Shown here: positions 44,640-56,322 of the stretch, piece by piece
Position numbering within the stretch: position 1 is the stretch's first letter
Layout: every line of letters begins with the position of its first letter
Assembly (NCBI RefSeq): GCF_026914185.1
Contig: NC_070573.1
Coordinates: 3,031,501-3,095,500, forward strand
Reading direction: 5' to 3'
DNA from: Puccinia triticina
Taxonomy: Eukaryota > Basidiomycota > Pucciniomycetes > Pucciniales > Pucciniaceae
Length of the DNA: 64,000 bases
Made by a program: the position numbers and the translations under genes
Notes under the pieces: model-generated
Database searches by the model: none
Told to the model about the DNA's origin: nothing
Seen by the model: the letters and a program-made list of their open reading frames with translations, nothing else

Positions 44640-45690
44640 TCCAAGCAGACTGCTCAGACTGGCGAGCAGTGCTTCCCGATCACGTAAAGGTACCTGCTCG
44701 GCGAACAGGTCAGCCTGCTTGCCAAGCAGGTACTTATACCCGCTTCGCCAGCAGGTTAGCCTGTCAAGCTGCTGGCTAAGTAGGTCAACCTGCAGGCCAA
44801 GCAGGTTCAGGTACCTGGTCAGCGAGCAGGTCAACCTGCTGGCCAAGCAGTTAAAAGTACCTGCTCGGCGAGCATGCTGACCTACTCGCCGAGCAGGTAA
44901 AAGCTTGCCCAGTAGGTACTTTTACCTGCTCGGCCATCAGGATGACCTGCTCGCCGAGCTTGTACGGTTACAGGTACTTGCTCCGACTCGGCCAGCAGGG
45001 TTGACCTGCTGACCAGGAAACAGTACCTGCTCGGCGAGCAGGTTGACCTACTCGCCGAGCAGGTAAAAGTTCCCCGAGCGGGTACTTTTAGCTGCTCGGC
45101 CCTCAGGATGATCTGGTCACCTGGCGGGTACAGTTACAGGAACGTACTCCGTCTCGGGCAGCACGTCATCCTATTGGCAAGGAGGTAACAGTACCTGCTG
45201 GGCGAGCAGGTTTACCTACTCGCCGAGCGGCTGAAAACTCGTCGAGCAGGTATTTTTACCTGCTCGGCCATCAACCAGGTCGCAGGGCGGGTACAGTTAC
45301 AGGTACTTGTTTTGGCTCGGCCAGCGGGTCATCCTGCTTGCCACGCAGGCAACAGTACCTGCTCGGCGAGCGTTTACCTGCTCGGCGAGCGTTTACCTGC
45401 TCGGCCATCAGGATGACCTGCTCGCCAAGCAGGCGCTTTTACCTGCTTGGTAAGCAGGTTGACCTGCTCTTCAAGCAGATACCTGTAGCCGCTTCGAAGC
45501 GGGAAAAAGTACCTGCTCGGCGCTGTTACTTGCTTGGCCAGTTGACCTGCTAACCGCGCCGGAGGAGGTACCTGTAACTGTACCTGCTTGGCAAGCAGTT
45601 CATCCCAATGGCCGAGCAGGTAAAAGTACCTTCTGGGCAAGCTTTTACCTGCTCAGCGAGCTTTTACCTGCTCCGCGAGTATGTAGGTCA
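44640..45690. repeat. GC-rich palindromic satellite (CCTGCTCGGCGAGCAGG)
   Basis: More than 25 occurrences of CTGCTCGGC, GCCGAGCAGG or near variants alternate with GTACCTG/CAGGTAC and TTTTAC/GTAAAAG spacers. Units are palindromic but irregular in length (about 20-60 bp). Frames through it are by-products. Confidence 0.85.
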
Positions 45691-45729
45691 TAACCTGCCA
45701 GCGCTAGCCAATTCCTGAGAGCAAAACTC

Positions 45730-46660
45730 TGCAGCCAAACTGCTAAAACTTCGAAAGCAGTTTTCCTGGGAGCAAAACTCCACAGGAGAACTGCTAAAGC
45801 AGTTTTCCTGGGAGCAAAACTCCACAGGCAAACTGCTGAAGCAGTTTTCCTGGGAGCAAAACTCCACAGGCAAACTGCTAAAGCAGTTTTCCTGGGAGCA
45901 AAACTCCACAGGCAAACTGATAAAGCAGTTTTCCTGGGAGCAAAACTCCACAGGCAAACTGCTAAAGCAGTTTTCCTGGGAGCAAAACTCCACAGGCAAA
46001 CTGCTAAAGCAGTTTTCCTGAGAGCAAAACTCCACAGGCAAACTGCTAAAGCAGTTTTCCTGAGAGCAAAACTCCACAGGCAAACTGCTAAAGCAGTTTT
46101 CCTGAGAGCAAAACTCCACAGGCAAACTGCTAAAGCAGTTTTCCTGGGAGCAAAACTCCACAGGCAAACTGCTAAAGCAGTTTTCCTGGGAGCAAAACTC
46201 CACAGGCAAACTGCTAAAGCAGTTTTCCTGGGAGCAAAACTCCACAGGCAAACTGCTAAAGCAGTTTTCCTGGGAGCAAAACTCCACAGGCAAACTGCTA
46301 AAGCAGTTTTCCTGGGAGCAAAACTCCACAGGCAAACTGCTAAAGCAGTTTTCCTGGGAGCAAAACTCCACAGGCAAACTGCTAAAGCAGTTTTCCTGGG
46401 AGCAAAACTCCACAGTCAAACTGCTAAAGCAGTTTTCCTGGGAGAAAAACTCCACAGTCAAACTGCTAAAGCAGTTTTCCTGGGAGAAAAACTCCACAGT
46501 CAAACTGCTAAAGCAGTTTTCCTGGGAGAAAAACTCCACAGTCAAACTGCTAAAGCAGTTTTCCTGGGAGAAAAACTCCACAGTCAAACTGCCAAAGCAG
46601 TTTTCCCGGGAGAAAAAATCCACAGGCAAACCACTCAAGCAGTTTTCCCGGGAGCTCAAC
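45730..46660 (-). repeat. 42-bp minisatellite, about 22 copies
   Basis: The unit contains GCAGTTTTCCTGGGAGCAAA and CTCCACAGGCAAACTGCTAA; unit junctions form the palindrome AACTGCTAAAGCAGTT. Copies at the right end (46430-46660) share a variant (GAGAAAAACTCCACAGTC), and three near 46015-46100 share GAGAGC, which suggests local spreading. Because 42 is a multiple of three, the minus strand stays open for 325 codons (45688-46665, repeat ENCFSSLPVEFCSQ). No signal peptide or promoter, so coding is doubtful. Confidence 0.9.
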
Positions 46661-46697
46661 CACACTTGCCCACCTCCTTAAATGAAGGTCTGGTGTA

Positions 46698-48120
46698 AAA
46701 TCACATGCTCCATGCAGGTTTCAAAAGTCAATCACTTAAATCTCTTGACTTTCAACCTTCATCTTTGGCCCCTGCTCCCGCCTACATCAGTAGAGAACTG
46801 GAATGAATCAGTCTTCTCCTGAGCTCGTTAAGCTCCTATTTACCTGTCACTACATCTTAACACGTGCTCCTGATTGGCCCGCAATTTTACCATCATCAGA
46901 TAAATAGGGGAATCCTGCCACTGCAGCTGACTACTGTGGTAGTATATGTTGGCAAGCAGTGTAGGAGTTCCACTTACCGCAGCGCAGATGGAAAGCAGCA
47001 GACAGCTGAGTATAAGGGTGAAAGCGCTGCACTACAACAAGCGCAGCAAAATTTGCCCCTGGTGTGGTAGAAGAAAGTGGGGCTCTGGTATAAAATGAAC
47101 GGTGTGACTCTTCTACGCAACATGTATCCCGGGTAATTGAGGGAACATCTGAACTCCGGCGCATAAATCACATGAAGAAATCTGCAGAAGGTAAAGAAAG
47201 CAATCCGTAAAGCAAAAAGAGTAATAATAACCACAAGAATCCACCACAAAATTAAGGTAAACCACAACAGTAAAAGCCATAGAAACCGTAAGAAAACACC
47301 ACAAAACGCAATCCATCAGGAAATAAGCAAGAAACGGTAGAGTAAAGCAAAATCTATGATCAGATCAATAATCCATGGAAGAGTAAGTTAAATCATAAAA
47401 TAATGAGATGATAGGGGTGGTTTGGCTTGAAATAAGCAGTCGCTTGTGATTGCCATGTCCCAGTATTTTGCCCAGTAGACAGCTGTTAGACCCAGCTCCG
47501 CATGGGGGGGGAATTGGCTAAGTTAGGCACTACAAGGAGTCCTGGCTTTGTGAGTCAACAACCTATCTATCTATCTTCTTCATGCTTACTCAAACATATT
47601 GCCCCTGGATTTCCGTAACATCCTCACCTTCTGTTGTACAAGTCATAACCCAATAGAAATAGAAATAACAAATAACATTAGAAAAGAAACTCCTCCTCCC
47701 ATCCCACGCACGCCACCTGCCTCCGCTCCCCCGTTGTCATATGCTCCTCCGCCGCTTGCCATAGACAGCCGCCAGCCCTTTGATCATCCATCATCCACCC
47801 CCCTGTCTAGCCTGCAGTGTTGAGATCCCACACACCACCTCGGCCACAGCCACACCCGCTGACGTGACCTGCTCCAGCTGCACTGGCTTCCCCCAATCAC
47901 CGCGTCGCTAATAGACAGTCCGCGCTGCACTGCCTGGACTGAGAAAGTCCGCTCTGGCACGCCGCAGCTCCGCCGCCTTCGACAGCACGCTCCGCGCCTA
48001 GCCACTGCGCTCCGCATCAGCTCAAAAATGTAGGCCCTTTGCCGCCCCAGCTGCCTGCAAAGCCCTCGTGCTTCGCAGCACTGCACACCCCGAACCCCCC
48101 GTTGGACAACTTGAAGCCCC
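46698..48120. other. Region without recognised gene
   Basis: Frames at 46864-47316 and 47599-48086 are short, overlap on opposite strands and carry no motif. No terminal repeats seen. Confidence 0.45.
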
Positions 48121-49400
48121 GAGCCAGATTCAACGCTACACCGCTTTGCTGCACTAATTTAAAGCGCTAGGCCGCTGGCGCTTTTGCTTAATGGTTTGGG
48201 GCCTGCTCTTTTTATGTTTTCAGCGCACAAAAAGCGCATAAACACTAATTATAGCAATAGCAAGGCACGCTTGCGCTTTAAAAGCGCGGAATATAGCGCT
48301 GAATTCCTCTTTTTTATTGCTGATGTTAGCTTTTAAACCACTTAATAGCGGGTACTTTTAGGAGGCTGACAAGTGGAAATAAAGACATTCAAGAAAGAAA
48401 ACAATTTTTTTATGGGGGAAAAACAGATGCCGCGGTGCTGCAGTGGGTCACCTGCAAGGAAGTGCAACCTGTGGGCAATTCACCTGCCAATGGGACTTCT
48501 CCTGCGCTGCGCTGCGCTTGTGCCGCTGCGCAGCGCACTATGTAGCGCGCAAAAGCGGGCAAAAAGACGGGTTTGGCACTTTTGACGCTGCAAAATAGCG
48601 CAAGCGCAGTGCAAATACACTTTGCTTGTGCTGATGGCTCTGGGAGAGAAGTGCAAAATAGCTGAGCTTAACACAACCGCAGCGCGTGGCCGCTTGCGCT
48701 TGCGCTGATTGTGCTGGGGCTGCAGGGCGGGCCCGCTTAGTTTCACTAAATGGTGTGCTTTCTGTAGCCAAGTGCAGTGCTTCGCCCTTGCTGAGCACAA
48801 AAGCTCTAAATATTGAAACTGAGGTGATAAGCAGGTGTGCTTATGTATTTCACATGTAAGCTGAGAAAAACCTTGAAAGGACTAAATACCTACAACAGGA
48901 TGTGGGAAGCCTGGAAGTGGCAATCAGAGAAGCTGCTGACCTGGGGACTCAACACAGGTGCAAAGGAGCTGGGGTTTGAGCCATGTTCTGTACCTGTGGA
49001 ATTAGTGTTTTGGTAGGAGTAGGATGGCTGCGGAAATCATGGACAGAACGACTGGTAGGGGCGCAACACCAGGTGAACTGGGGCGGTGGAAGCTGATGGC
49101 AACAGCAAGAAATGTTGCATGTGCTTTTGATCTTTGCTTCAAAAAGTGTGGTTTAAGCAAATCACAGTGGGCGGCGCTTCACAGCTGACCCAAAAAGCGG
49201 CCAGGCAAGCGGATTCCCGCTGCGTGCATCTTATCCCCCCTATAAAGCAAAAGCAAAGCACAAATATTGCACCAATTCCGCAAAATAAGTGCAGTGCAGC
49301 ATTCCCAAGGCGCTGCATGCTGTGCTTCCACACTTTTTTGCGCCTACTGCACTGCAAGTAAGCGCAGCGCTAATGGCTGTGCTGCGCACACAACGTTGCT
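48120..49400. repeat. AGCGC/GCGCT-rich block
   Basis: Unusual density of AAGCGC, GCGCTT, TGCGCT and GCAGCGC words, heaviest at 48165-48300, 48500-48720 and 49340-49395, with AT-rich filler. Many pair as hairpins. It may be one or more non-autonomous elements with GCGC-rich ends; boundaries are not resolved. Confidence 0.5.
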
Positions 49401-49609
49401 CCAGCTCAATGAGTGGAATTGGTACTCCTGGTCTGTTTTGCTTGGACTTTGCCTAGAAATATTGGATAGGGAATTAGCTTTTATCTAAACATCAATCCTT
49501 GAGATATCTCACACTGCTTAACTTTGACACAGGTTGTGAAGAAAACGAGTTAGAAAATGTGAAGACATCCAGGCCTAGCCCTTTCCCCTTATTTGTTTAT
49601 CTATGCACA

Positions 49610-50700
49610 GTCAATACAAACTTTATTACAAAATCCTCACCAAATACATGCTCAATAACACATTCTGGATCAAATGTTTTCTTGCTTTGACCTCCGACTT
49701 TTGAATTTTCTTGGCCCACTTGTTTTTCTTCTCTGAGATTACAAGGTCTTTTTCTTTGAACAGTTCAAATACACTTTTCACATGGGCTTTGTGTTCTTCT
49801 GTAGATTCAGAAGAAACAATTACACTGTCAAGATACACCAAAGAATATTTACCTAGGCATTCCCAAAGAATTGAGTTCATTATATTTTGAAAGGTTGTTG
49901 GGCATTACAGAGACCAAAAGGCACAACATGAAACTCGTACAGGCCGTTGCGCGTATTGAAGGCCGTTTTTTCAATTGATCAATCCAGTGAATTCAGTTTA
50001 CGGTGGTATACACACACCTGCAAAGATCCATCCGGCTTTTTCACCAGGATCAGGGGAGCTGACCAGGGCAATTTCAATGGCTGCATGATGCCATCTTGTA
50101 GACCTTCCTTGACGAATTTATCTATCAGCTGATGTTCTGGTGGAGAGTATGGTCATCCACCAACTTTCAACACGGCGGCGGTGCCAGTATTGATATTGTG
50201 TTCAAACAATTTGAATTTATGCAATCCTACAATCTCTCGAAAACATTGAGGAGCTAAAGGACATTTCATGAATCTCATTTACAAATGAGTGTTCCAAGGG
50301 TATGGCTTCTCTCTTTTGCTTGACTGTTTGTACAATTCTCAACAAACTTGGCTTGTTCCAACAATTTGTAGCCTTAAGGGTTTTGACTTCCCCAATGTCA
50401 TTCAAGAGTGTATAGTCGAAGTCCGGGTACCCTAATACTGCCTTTGTCTGGAAAAAACATGGCAAGGCCAAGACTAATTCTACAACCGGTAAGTTAATCA
50501 AATATGCTTTGAATACTTAGACCAAGCCGTTGATGTCACTTCAATGGTGCCTTTGAAGTTTACTTTCTTGATTTGTCCATTGGCAACCCTGACATTCCTA
50601 GATTTGCCAGGCATTTTCCAGGCATTGCCAGGCATTACTAGGCATTTTCCAGGCATTACCAGGAATTTTCCAGGCATTGCCAGGAACTTGCCAGGCATTT
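49610..50700 (-). pseudogene. Ty3/gypsy protease-reverse transcriptase remnant
   Basis: Read on the minus strand: RNVRVANGQIKKVNFKGTI (protease-domain end, about 50650-50570), a linker (50501-50217), then reverse-transcriptase pieces including PWSAPLILVKKPDGSLQVCV (about 50075-50015), FGLCNAQQPFK (near 49900) and YSLVYLDSVIVSSESTEEH (about 49850-49800), where the usual YxDD has become YLDS. Frames are broken several times. It is an old, dead copy. Its LTR lies upstream at about 50935-51723. Confidence 0.75.
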
Positions 50701-50705
50701 GCCAA
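50606..50705 (+). repeat. CCAGGCATT minisatellite
   Basis: About nine units of 11-12 bp (CCAGGCATTTTC, CCAGGCATTGC, TAGGCATTTTC) inside the retrotransposon remnant, at the protease end. Confidence 0.85.
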
Positions 50706-50934
50706 ACCTGGAGGCAGAAACCTTTTGTCCTTAACGGGTTACCTCCCGGAGTCCGGTGTAAGACTCAAAAGTGGTTGTGAAACCCTTTTGCTGAATGGAG
50801 AAGGGGATGATGGAGGTGCAAACTCTGCCCTTCTATACTATCAGATAACAAGACCCACCAAGCTAAGCTTGGCAAGTTTTAATCAAGTGATAGGTCTGGT
50901 CTAGTTCCAGATGAAGTTGTTCGATGACAGGTAT

Positions 50935-51723
50935 GTGAGATTTGAGAGTGAGTTCAGTAGTTATTTGCAAATATAAGGGTTGTAGTGATGTGTGAAGGTG
51001 ATGGTAAGTGTGAAGGGTTGGTATGTAAATAACTGGGGAATACTGAGCTGAGGGAAAAACAACTGGGGGGGAGAGAGCTCCTTATATAGACAAATGTGAG
51101 GGATTTTAGCTACAAGGGGGACCCTGGATGAGGGATTTTAGCTGGTGGGCTGCGTACAAGTGGTGTCAGAAGATACTAAATACAGGCAGAAAGTGGGGTG
51201 AGAAATGAAAGATGATGTCATACTGATGCAAGGACCACATGAACAAAGCGGGGAAATGTCAAATACAGAGGTACTTCATGCAAGGGGTGCATGAGTGGTG
51301 TCAGACTAATGCAAGGAGTGCAGAAATGGGGTCAGAAGACTGCATGCAGCTGCAAGGGGTGCATGAATGAGGCGGGGACATGTCAAATACAGAAGAAATG
51401 GGGTTGGTCCCCTGCATATTCAGTGGAGATAAGAGGGGTAGAAAAGAGTATGTGCTTGGCTGGGGCTGAGTATGCGTATACCTGGGAAAGGTGACTTGAG
51501 GGGTGTGACAAATTAATGACTGAGGCTGGCCTTGTCCATGAGGGTCCAAGAGGGTGTAACTTCCAATCCTGCGGGGCTCCAGTGACGCTTCCAGTGGTGA
51601 CTAGGGGTAAAATTGGCCCTAGAATCCATTAATGAGGTCTATTTGGTGGTATCTTGAGGCCTAGGGTGAGTAAATATATGTATGAGGAAAAACTTTTGAT
51701 TTTTCACTTTTCCGTCTACCACA
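50935..51723 (-). mobile_element. Degenerate gypsy LTR, copy C
   Basis: Reverse complement starts TGTGGTAGACGGAAAAGTG at 51723 and matches 52299 onward in inverted orientation: shared GACTAGGGGT/ACCCCTAGTC, CTTCCAGTGGTGAC/GTCACCACTGGAAG, and AGCTCCTTATATAGAC/GTCTATAAAAGGAGCTC. It precedes the protease/RT remnant as its 5' LTR. The inner edge near 50935 is approximate. Confidence 0.65.
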
Positions 51724-51799
51724 CCGGACGGGTCCCTACTAAGTGCACACACACAACTGGTACACACATCATATAATTTTCAATACTCATTTGTTGACA

Positions 51800-51895
51800 G
51801 GCCTGTACCAGTCATCAAGTGTTGTGAGTACTCACTTGATGACCAGTACAGACCTGAGCAGCCATTGAGTGTTTTGTCACTTGATGGCCGGTATG
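51800..51895. repeat. Small relative of the GATGACCGGTAC hairpin array
   Basis: CTTGATGACCAGTACAGACC and CCTGTACCAGTCATCAAG face each other around GTGTTGTGAGTACT, and CACTTGATGGCCGGTATG follows. Same words as 24570-25080, so this hairpin motif is dispersed. Confidence 0.65.
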
Positions 51896-52161
51896 TAAGG
51901 ATTCAAGATGAGTCCTTCACTGTCAACAGGAGTAAGGGGCTCGGAGGGGCAAGACTCGAGTCTCTGGAGGAAATCTAGTTCACAGGCGGCTTCTTTGCAG
52001 ATGAGGGAAAGAGAGGCTAGCCGGAGAGATGTGGGGAACAGGATCTCTCAGTATGAAAAACCAGGGAACTGAAGGAGAAGAAGGGAAATGGAGAATGCTT
52101 ACCTAGCCGGAGAGATGTGGGAACAGGATCTTTAGCGGCTAGGAAGGGCAAAACGGAGTTG

Positions 52162-52225
52162 AACTAAGTGGGCAGGAAGTGTCACAAGACGACCGTGGCT
52201 TGTGACACTTCCTGCCCACTTAGTT
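52162..52225. repeat. Perfect 27-bp inverted repeat, 10-nt loop
   Basis: Arms 52162-52188 and 52199-52225 are exact complements (AACTAAGTGGGCAGGAAGTG ... CACTTCCTGCCCACTTAGTT at their outer parts), loop ACGACCGTGG. It lies just outside degenerate LTR copy D. If transcribed it would form a stable hairpin. Confidence 0.92.
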
Positions 52226-52298
52226 TTGTAAGACTCCAGGAATGGGGGCTTACCGTGAGATTTCACAAGAATAAGATGTATTTCTTGTGTAAGTACGC

Positions 52299-54560
52299 TG
52301 TGGTAGACGGAAAAGTGGAAAAATAAAATGTTTTTTCTATGCCACATAATTAATCATAATAGGCCTCAAGATACCATCCAAGGGACCCCAGAAATAGATT
52401 CTACGGCCAATTTCACCCCTAGTCACCACTGGAAGCACCCCTGGACCCCCTCTAGTGTGGAAGTTACACCTCATGGACACCTATCATACGGCCAGCCCCA
52501 GTAACCCAGCTGTCACCTGCCTTGAACCGAGTTTCACAGTAGTACCCATATACACATCACAGGATACAAACATACAGCTCCCTTTCAGGCTACACTCATT
52601 ACATATTAACTACATACACTCCTTTATATACATAGTATGACATCATTTACACTGTTTCTGCAGCCTCAGACTTCATGTATACACTAATTCCCCCTGTATG
52701 ACAGCTCATGCAGTCTACTGTCACCTTATGCATGTGTTAGAATGCTCTGGCGTATATTCCGACATCATGTATGCACCCCTGGCATATTTAGAATGTTCTG
52801 TTGTATATTTTGACACCATCCATGCGCACTCGGTGGGTTATGACATCATTTGTATATACTCTCACCAGCTAAAATCCCTCACCCCGTTGTCTAGATTAGC
52901 TGAAACCTAACCCACAAGCCCCCTTGGGGATTCACTTTTGTCTATAAAAGGAGCTCTCTCCACCCCCAGTGGTCTGCTTCCCAGTTCCTCACCCAGAACC
53001 GTCAGCCTTAGAGTCAACTCAGCTGACCTAAAGTCTGCCTTTTTCTACTTTTTACATATGAATTACTTCATATCTTTTTCATCTTTAGAGATAACATTGT
53101 TTTGACTTCATATTCTGTTTACTCATGCAATTTTAACCCTAGTTACAACTTACCAATTCTTTGTAACTCTACTCCTTTCCTGAGTTATTGAGTTGTAGCG
53201 CGCATGCGCAGTTGTGACATGTCAGTGCTACCAGGCGCGCCAAACCACATGTACATATGTAAATTACATAAGCAAACTGTGAAAATTTTTGTAGGCAGGA
53301 TCCCCCTTGCCTGAGGCGGATCTACAGACTTCAGCACACCAGAACCACACCCCAGATGACCCCAGGATCACCATCAAAGAGTTTACAACACTCCCAGTAT
53401 ACCTACTGTCACAGGCGCCTAGGATATTGACAGTAAGTAACCTCTTTCACTGAACCTTGTTTATCTCAGAGGTACAACTCTGCGTCTTGCTTGATCTGCT
53501 CTTCTTTGCTGGCCTTTGCCTCATTCTTGATCACAGGGCTGTCCCTGCTTAACATCATTCTTTTTCTGTGGTTTTTGCAAGAAACAAACCACATAGGTTT
53601 CCCTTTAAAGAACCTTGACTATCCAGAAGGAAGCTAAAAAATTGTGGCTGGATTAAACTTGTCTAATCCAGGATCCCTCCATGTTTCTTTGGTGAGAGGA
53701 GGCTGTAGCACTTTCTAGCACAGCTTGGCAGCACTCTTTTGAAGAGGTAGCATTGCCAGTGGACGTGCATTCCCACCAGAATAACCTTGAATATCTGCTT
53801 ATCTAGATCCTGCTCAGTTTCTCTCTCTGTTTCTCTTTCTCTCTTATATTTGTATTTTCTTTATCCAAAGAAATCCAAATATTCTCCCCTTCTTTCTTGT
53901 GTCCTGCTGTCACTATAGAGACTCAGGCTCACAAGAACTCACAAGTCACCCAACAGTCATCCACACTCAAATTCTAAAACCCTTACAACAATAACCCTTA
54001 TAACAAAGTAATTAAAACACTTACATGTTGCCAGTCAATCAGATTTCATCTGGAACAGACCAGACCTATCACTTAATAAAACTTGCCAAGCTGAGCTTGG
54101 TGGGTCTTGTTGACTGATAACAGAAGGGCAGCGCTTGCAACTCCATCATACCCTTCAAAATTCAGCAAAAGGGTTTCATTACCACTTTTGAGTCTTACAA
54201 CGCAATCTATCCTAACATGCTAGGAGATATAAATGAGAAAAGAAACAAGCATGTACCTAAGAGTGGATACAAGACCAACTCTTCAGACAGGGAAAGGTTG
54301 AGAAAAAGAAACACTGCTGTGCAGGTTATGACACAAGATCGTGCCACAATAACGGAAGTTCTATTGGGAGCAACTGAGATCTATGCCAGCGCCTAGACTC
54401 AGTTTGTCTTGAGTTTAGTAGGTAAGAGATTTCTTACTTAGACTTGATGGAGCTTTATTCTCAAGGACTCCAAATACGAGCTGCTAAGGAACCGGAGCAG
54501 CTGTTGTCTAACGGATGTTTGACAAAAGGTTACCTTCCAATCCTTGCTAAAGAGTAGGGC
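52299..54560 (+). mobile_element. Degenerate gypsy LTR and leader, copy D, split by a solo LTR
   Basis: Inverted relative of 50750-51723. It starts TGTGGTAGACGGAAAAGTGG, has a TATAAA at 52943-52948, is interrupted by the solo LTR at 53000-53933, and resumes to about 54030. A leader follows that parallels 50920-50750 (ATCTGGAACAGACCAGACC, CCAAGCTGAGCTTGGTGGGT, TCAGCAAAAGGGTTTCATTA). No gag or pol could be read beyond it. Confidence 0.65.
53000..53933 (+). mobile_element. Solo LTR, copy A, TSD AGAAC
   Basis: Same family as 27904-28874 in opposite orientation. It begins with the equivalent of TGTCAGCC (first base now C) and ends CTCAGGCTCACA. AGAAC flanks it exactly at 52995-52999 and 53934-53938, so its limits are certain. 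It is 934 bp, about 37 bp shorter than copy B owing to small indels. It inserted into the older gypsy LTR. Confidence 0.92.
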
Positions 54561-54589
54561 TTCTGCAAAAATTGACTTACCTCCTATGG

Positions 54590-56256
54590 TGTCAGCCTAC
54601 GTGATGCCAAGGATATTATCCTTCTAGCTACACGTGGTGCAAAGCAAAAGATTAGAGTTATAAAACTCTAAGACAAGGTTATAAGGGTTAATTCCAACGT
54701 AATTGTTGGGAATTATGGCGTAAGAATAAGGCAATTTGGGCCAATTTGGGCCAATCTGACGTAATAAAATGAATATAATTAATTTTAAAGAGGGGCCTGA
54801 TAAATCAGGGGTGTTTAATCCCTCTAGAATGAAGAACTGGGGCCTGTAAACAGGTGTGGTTTAAATCCCAGAAAGAAATGGCAGAGAATCTCAAGAGAAG
54901 GGGCTTAAACTTACTAGTATAAGACCCTAGAGGCACTTGAGGTTCTTCAGGCGTGAAGTTGGGCAGTTGGAGGAGCTCAGAGGAGGTAATCTTGAGGGCA
55001 GGGTGGTTACTGGGCAGCTTCAGGGCGGAAATTGGGGCTAAAAATCACGAAAGTAGGTATTTTACCTGGCAAATCACAGGCTAATGAGGCTGTTGAAGGC
55101 GGGTAAAATTCTAATAGGTAATGTAAAGCTGGGGAATCTCCTTTTGGGCGGAGAAAGGGCCCTTTATATAGCCTAGGCAGGCCTCCAGGGGCGCCCAGGG
55201 GACATGGGGACACTTGTGGGCGCATTCTGAGGCAATTTGGTTGCGCTAGAAGGCGCTGTGGGTCGTGGAACCTTGGGGCTTGGATACAAGGGTTGCCAAG
55301 GACCTTTTACAGAGGTTCTGCGTGATTTTACACGAGCCTTACACGTCATGGGGGCTGGTTTGGGGGTTCTGTGACGCTCATTTCCGTGAAAATGTGCCAC
55401 AGAAGGTACTAGAACTGGCTTCTGTGTACTAGTACACGTGTAAGCAGTGCTTTATACATGTTCTGGAGGCGCTTATTGATTGCTCCAGTTCATTTGACCC
55501 CTTCTACATATTTACTACAGTTGTAATTTACGTGTAGTGAGGCTTGGGAGAAGCTGGGGCGCTTTCTAGTGTCTCCTGTGCACGCTGCAAGAGCTCCTTT
55601 CAGTCTAGAATGTTTTTATATTGAATGACGTGGTAATTACATCTTGTTTGGTGATTAATTACATGTGTACAAGCCCTATAACACATGTAATATTGTTATT
55701 GGGGCGTATTCTGGTCCATTCTTACTTATTGGTAACCTGAGCGCTTTGGTTGCGGGCTAGTTTATGCATTATGCATATATTTACACTAGGAGCGCGGGCT
55801 TGAGCTCTAGGCAACAAAGCACGCGAGCTTGGGTGCGCCACGCAACAAATAAAGCTATCTTTTGAACTGTACACAACACCTCAGTTACGTCACTGAAAAT
55901 GGTTGTAAATATATGTACTTATATATATATGTGCATACAAGTGCATCCACGCGGGGCGTGATGCACTTGCGTAAACTTTGAAGTTAGTTTACACAAGGAA
56001 GGGATAATAATTAAGGGTACATGTAAGTGAGGTACCCTAGGTTATTTTACCCGTAGAATCAGAATCTTTCATAATATTTTACTTATTAATTACACAAAGC
56101 TAAGTAATTAATTATTTATAAGTGTTTTTAATGTTTTTTGCGTAGTTTTACATATGTAAGAGTAATAATGTCTCTTTCATATGTAAAACTACTTTTCATA
56201 TTTTTTATTTGTATATTTTTATGTCACGGTGGCTCTGCCATAGTAGCCAGCTGACA
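54590..56256 (-). repeat. 3' LTR (1,667 bp)
   Basis: Complete copy, edges TGTCAGCCTACG and CCAGCTGACA (plus-strand reading). Contains TATATAAAG (reverse strand near 55162-55170) and a duplicated GGGCCAATTT word. A 72-codon frame within it recurs in the other LTR and is not a gene. Confidence 0.93.
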
Positions 56257-56270
56257 TTCCCTACCCCTAA
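56257..56270 (-). promoter_or_regulatory. Polypurine tract
   Basis: On the minus strand CTTAGGGGTAGGGAA lies directly against the 3' LTR, where the plus-strand primer of reverse transcription is expected. One pyrimidine interrupts the run. Confidence 0.6.
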
Positions 56271-56322
56271 GATGAGTCTCTGCTCAGAAAAAGAAAGGTC
56301 TAGAAAAATTTTTTTGGCCATC

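Larger units (their letters stand above)
44089..46697. mobile_element. Palindrome-satellite block with CACTGCCAGCAT left end
   Basis: Starts CACTGCCAGCATTTAAG, the same end as the MITE at 38979, and closes near 46676-46697 with CTTAAATGAAGGTCTGGTG, a weak inverted match. The first 450 bp are paired words (ATCCCCGTTAATCTGGGAT, CAACCAATTTAACATTGGTTG). Three satellites follow, listed separately. Whether the block is one element or stacked insertions is unresolved. Confidence 0.45.

Noticed and set aside
45688..46665. 325-residue Cys-rich repeat protein as a confident gene
   Set aside because: The 42-bp unit keeps any frame open; no ATG context, signal peptide, intron or promoter supports it. 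Kept only as a minisatellite and a finding.
49139..49361. Short frames in the AGCGC-rich block
   Set aside because: Opposite-strand frames of equal length over repeat words; no motif.
55007..55225. 72-codon minus frame, repeated at 63646-63864
   Set aside because: It lies inside both LTRs and is identical because the LTRs are; no motif.
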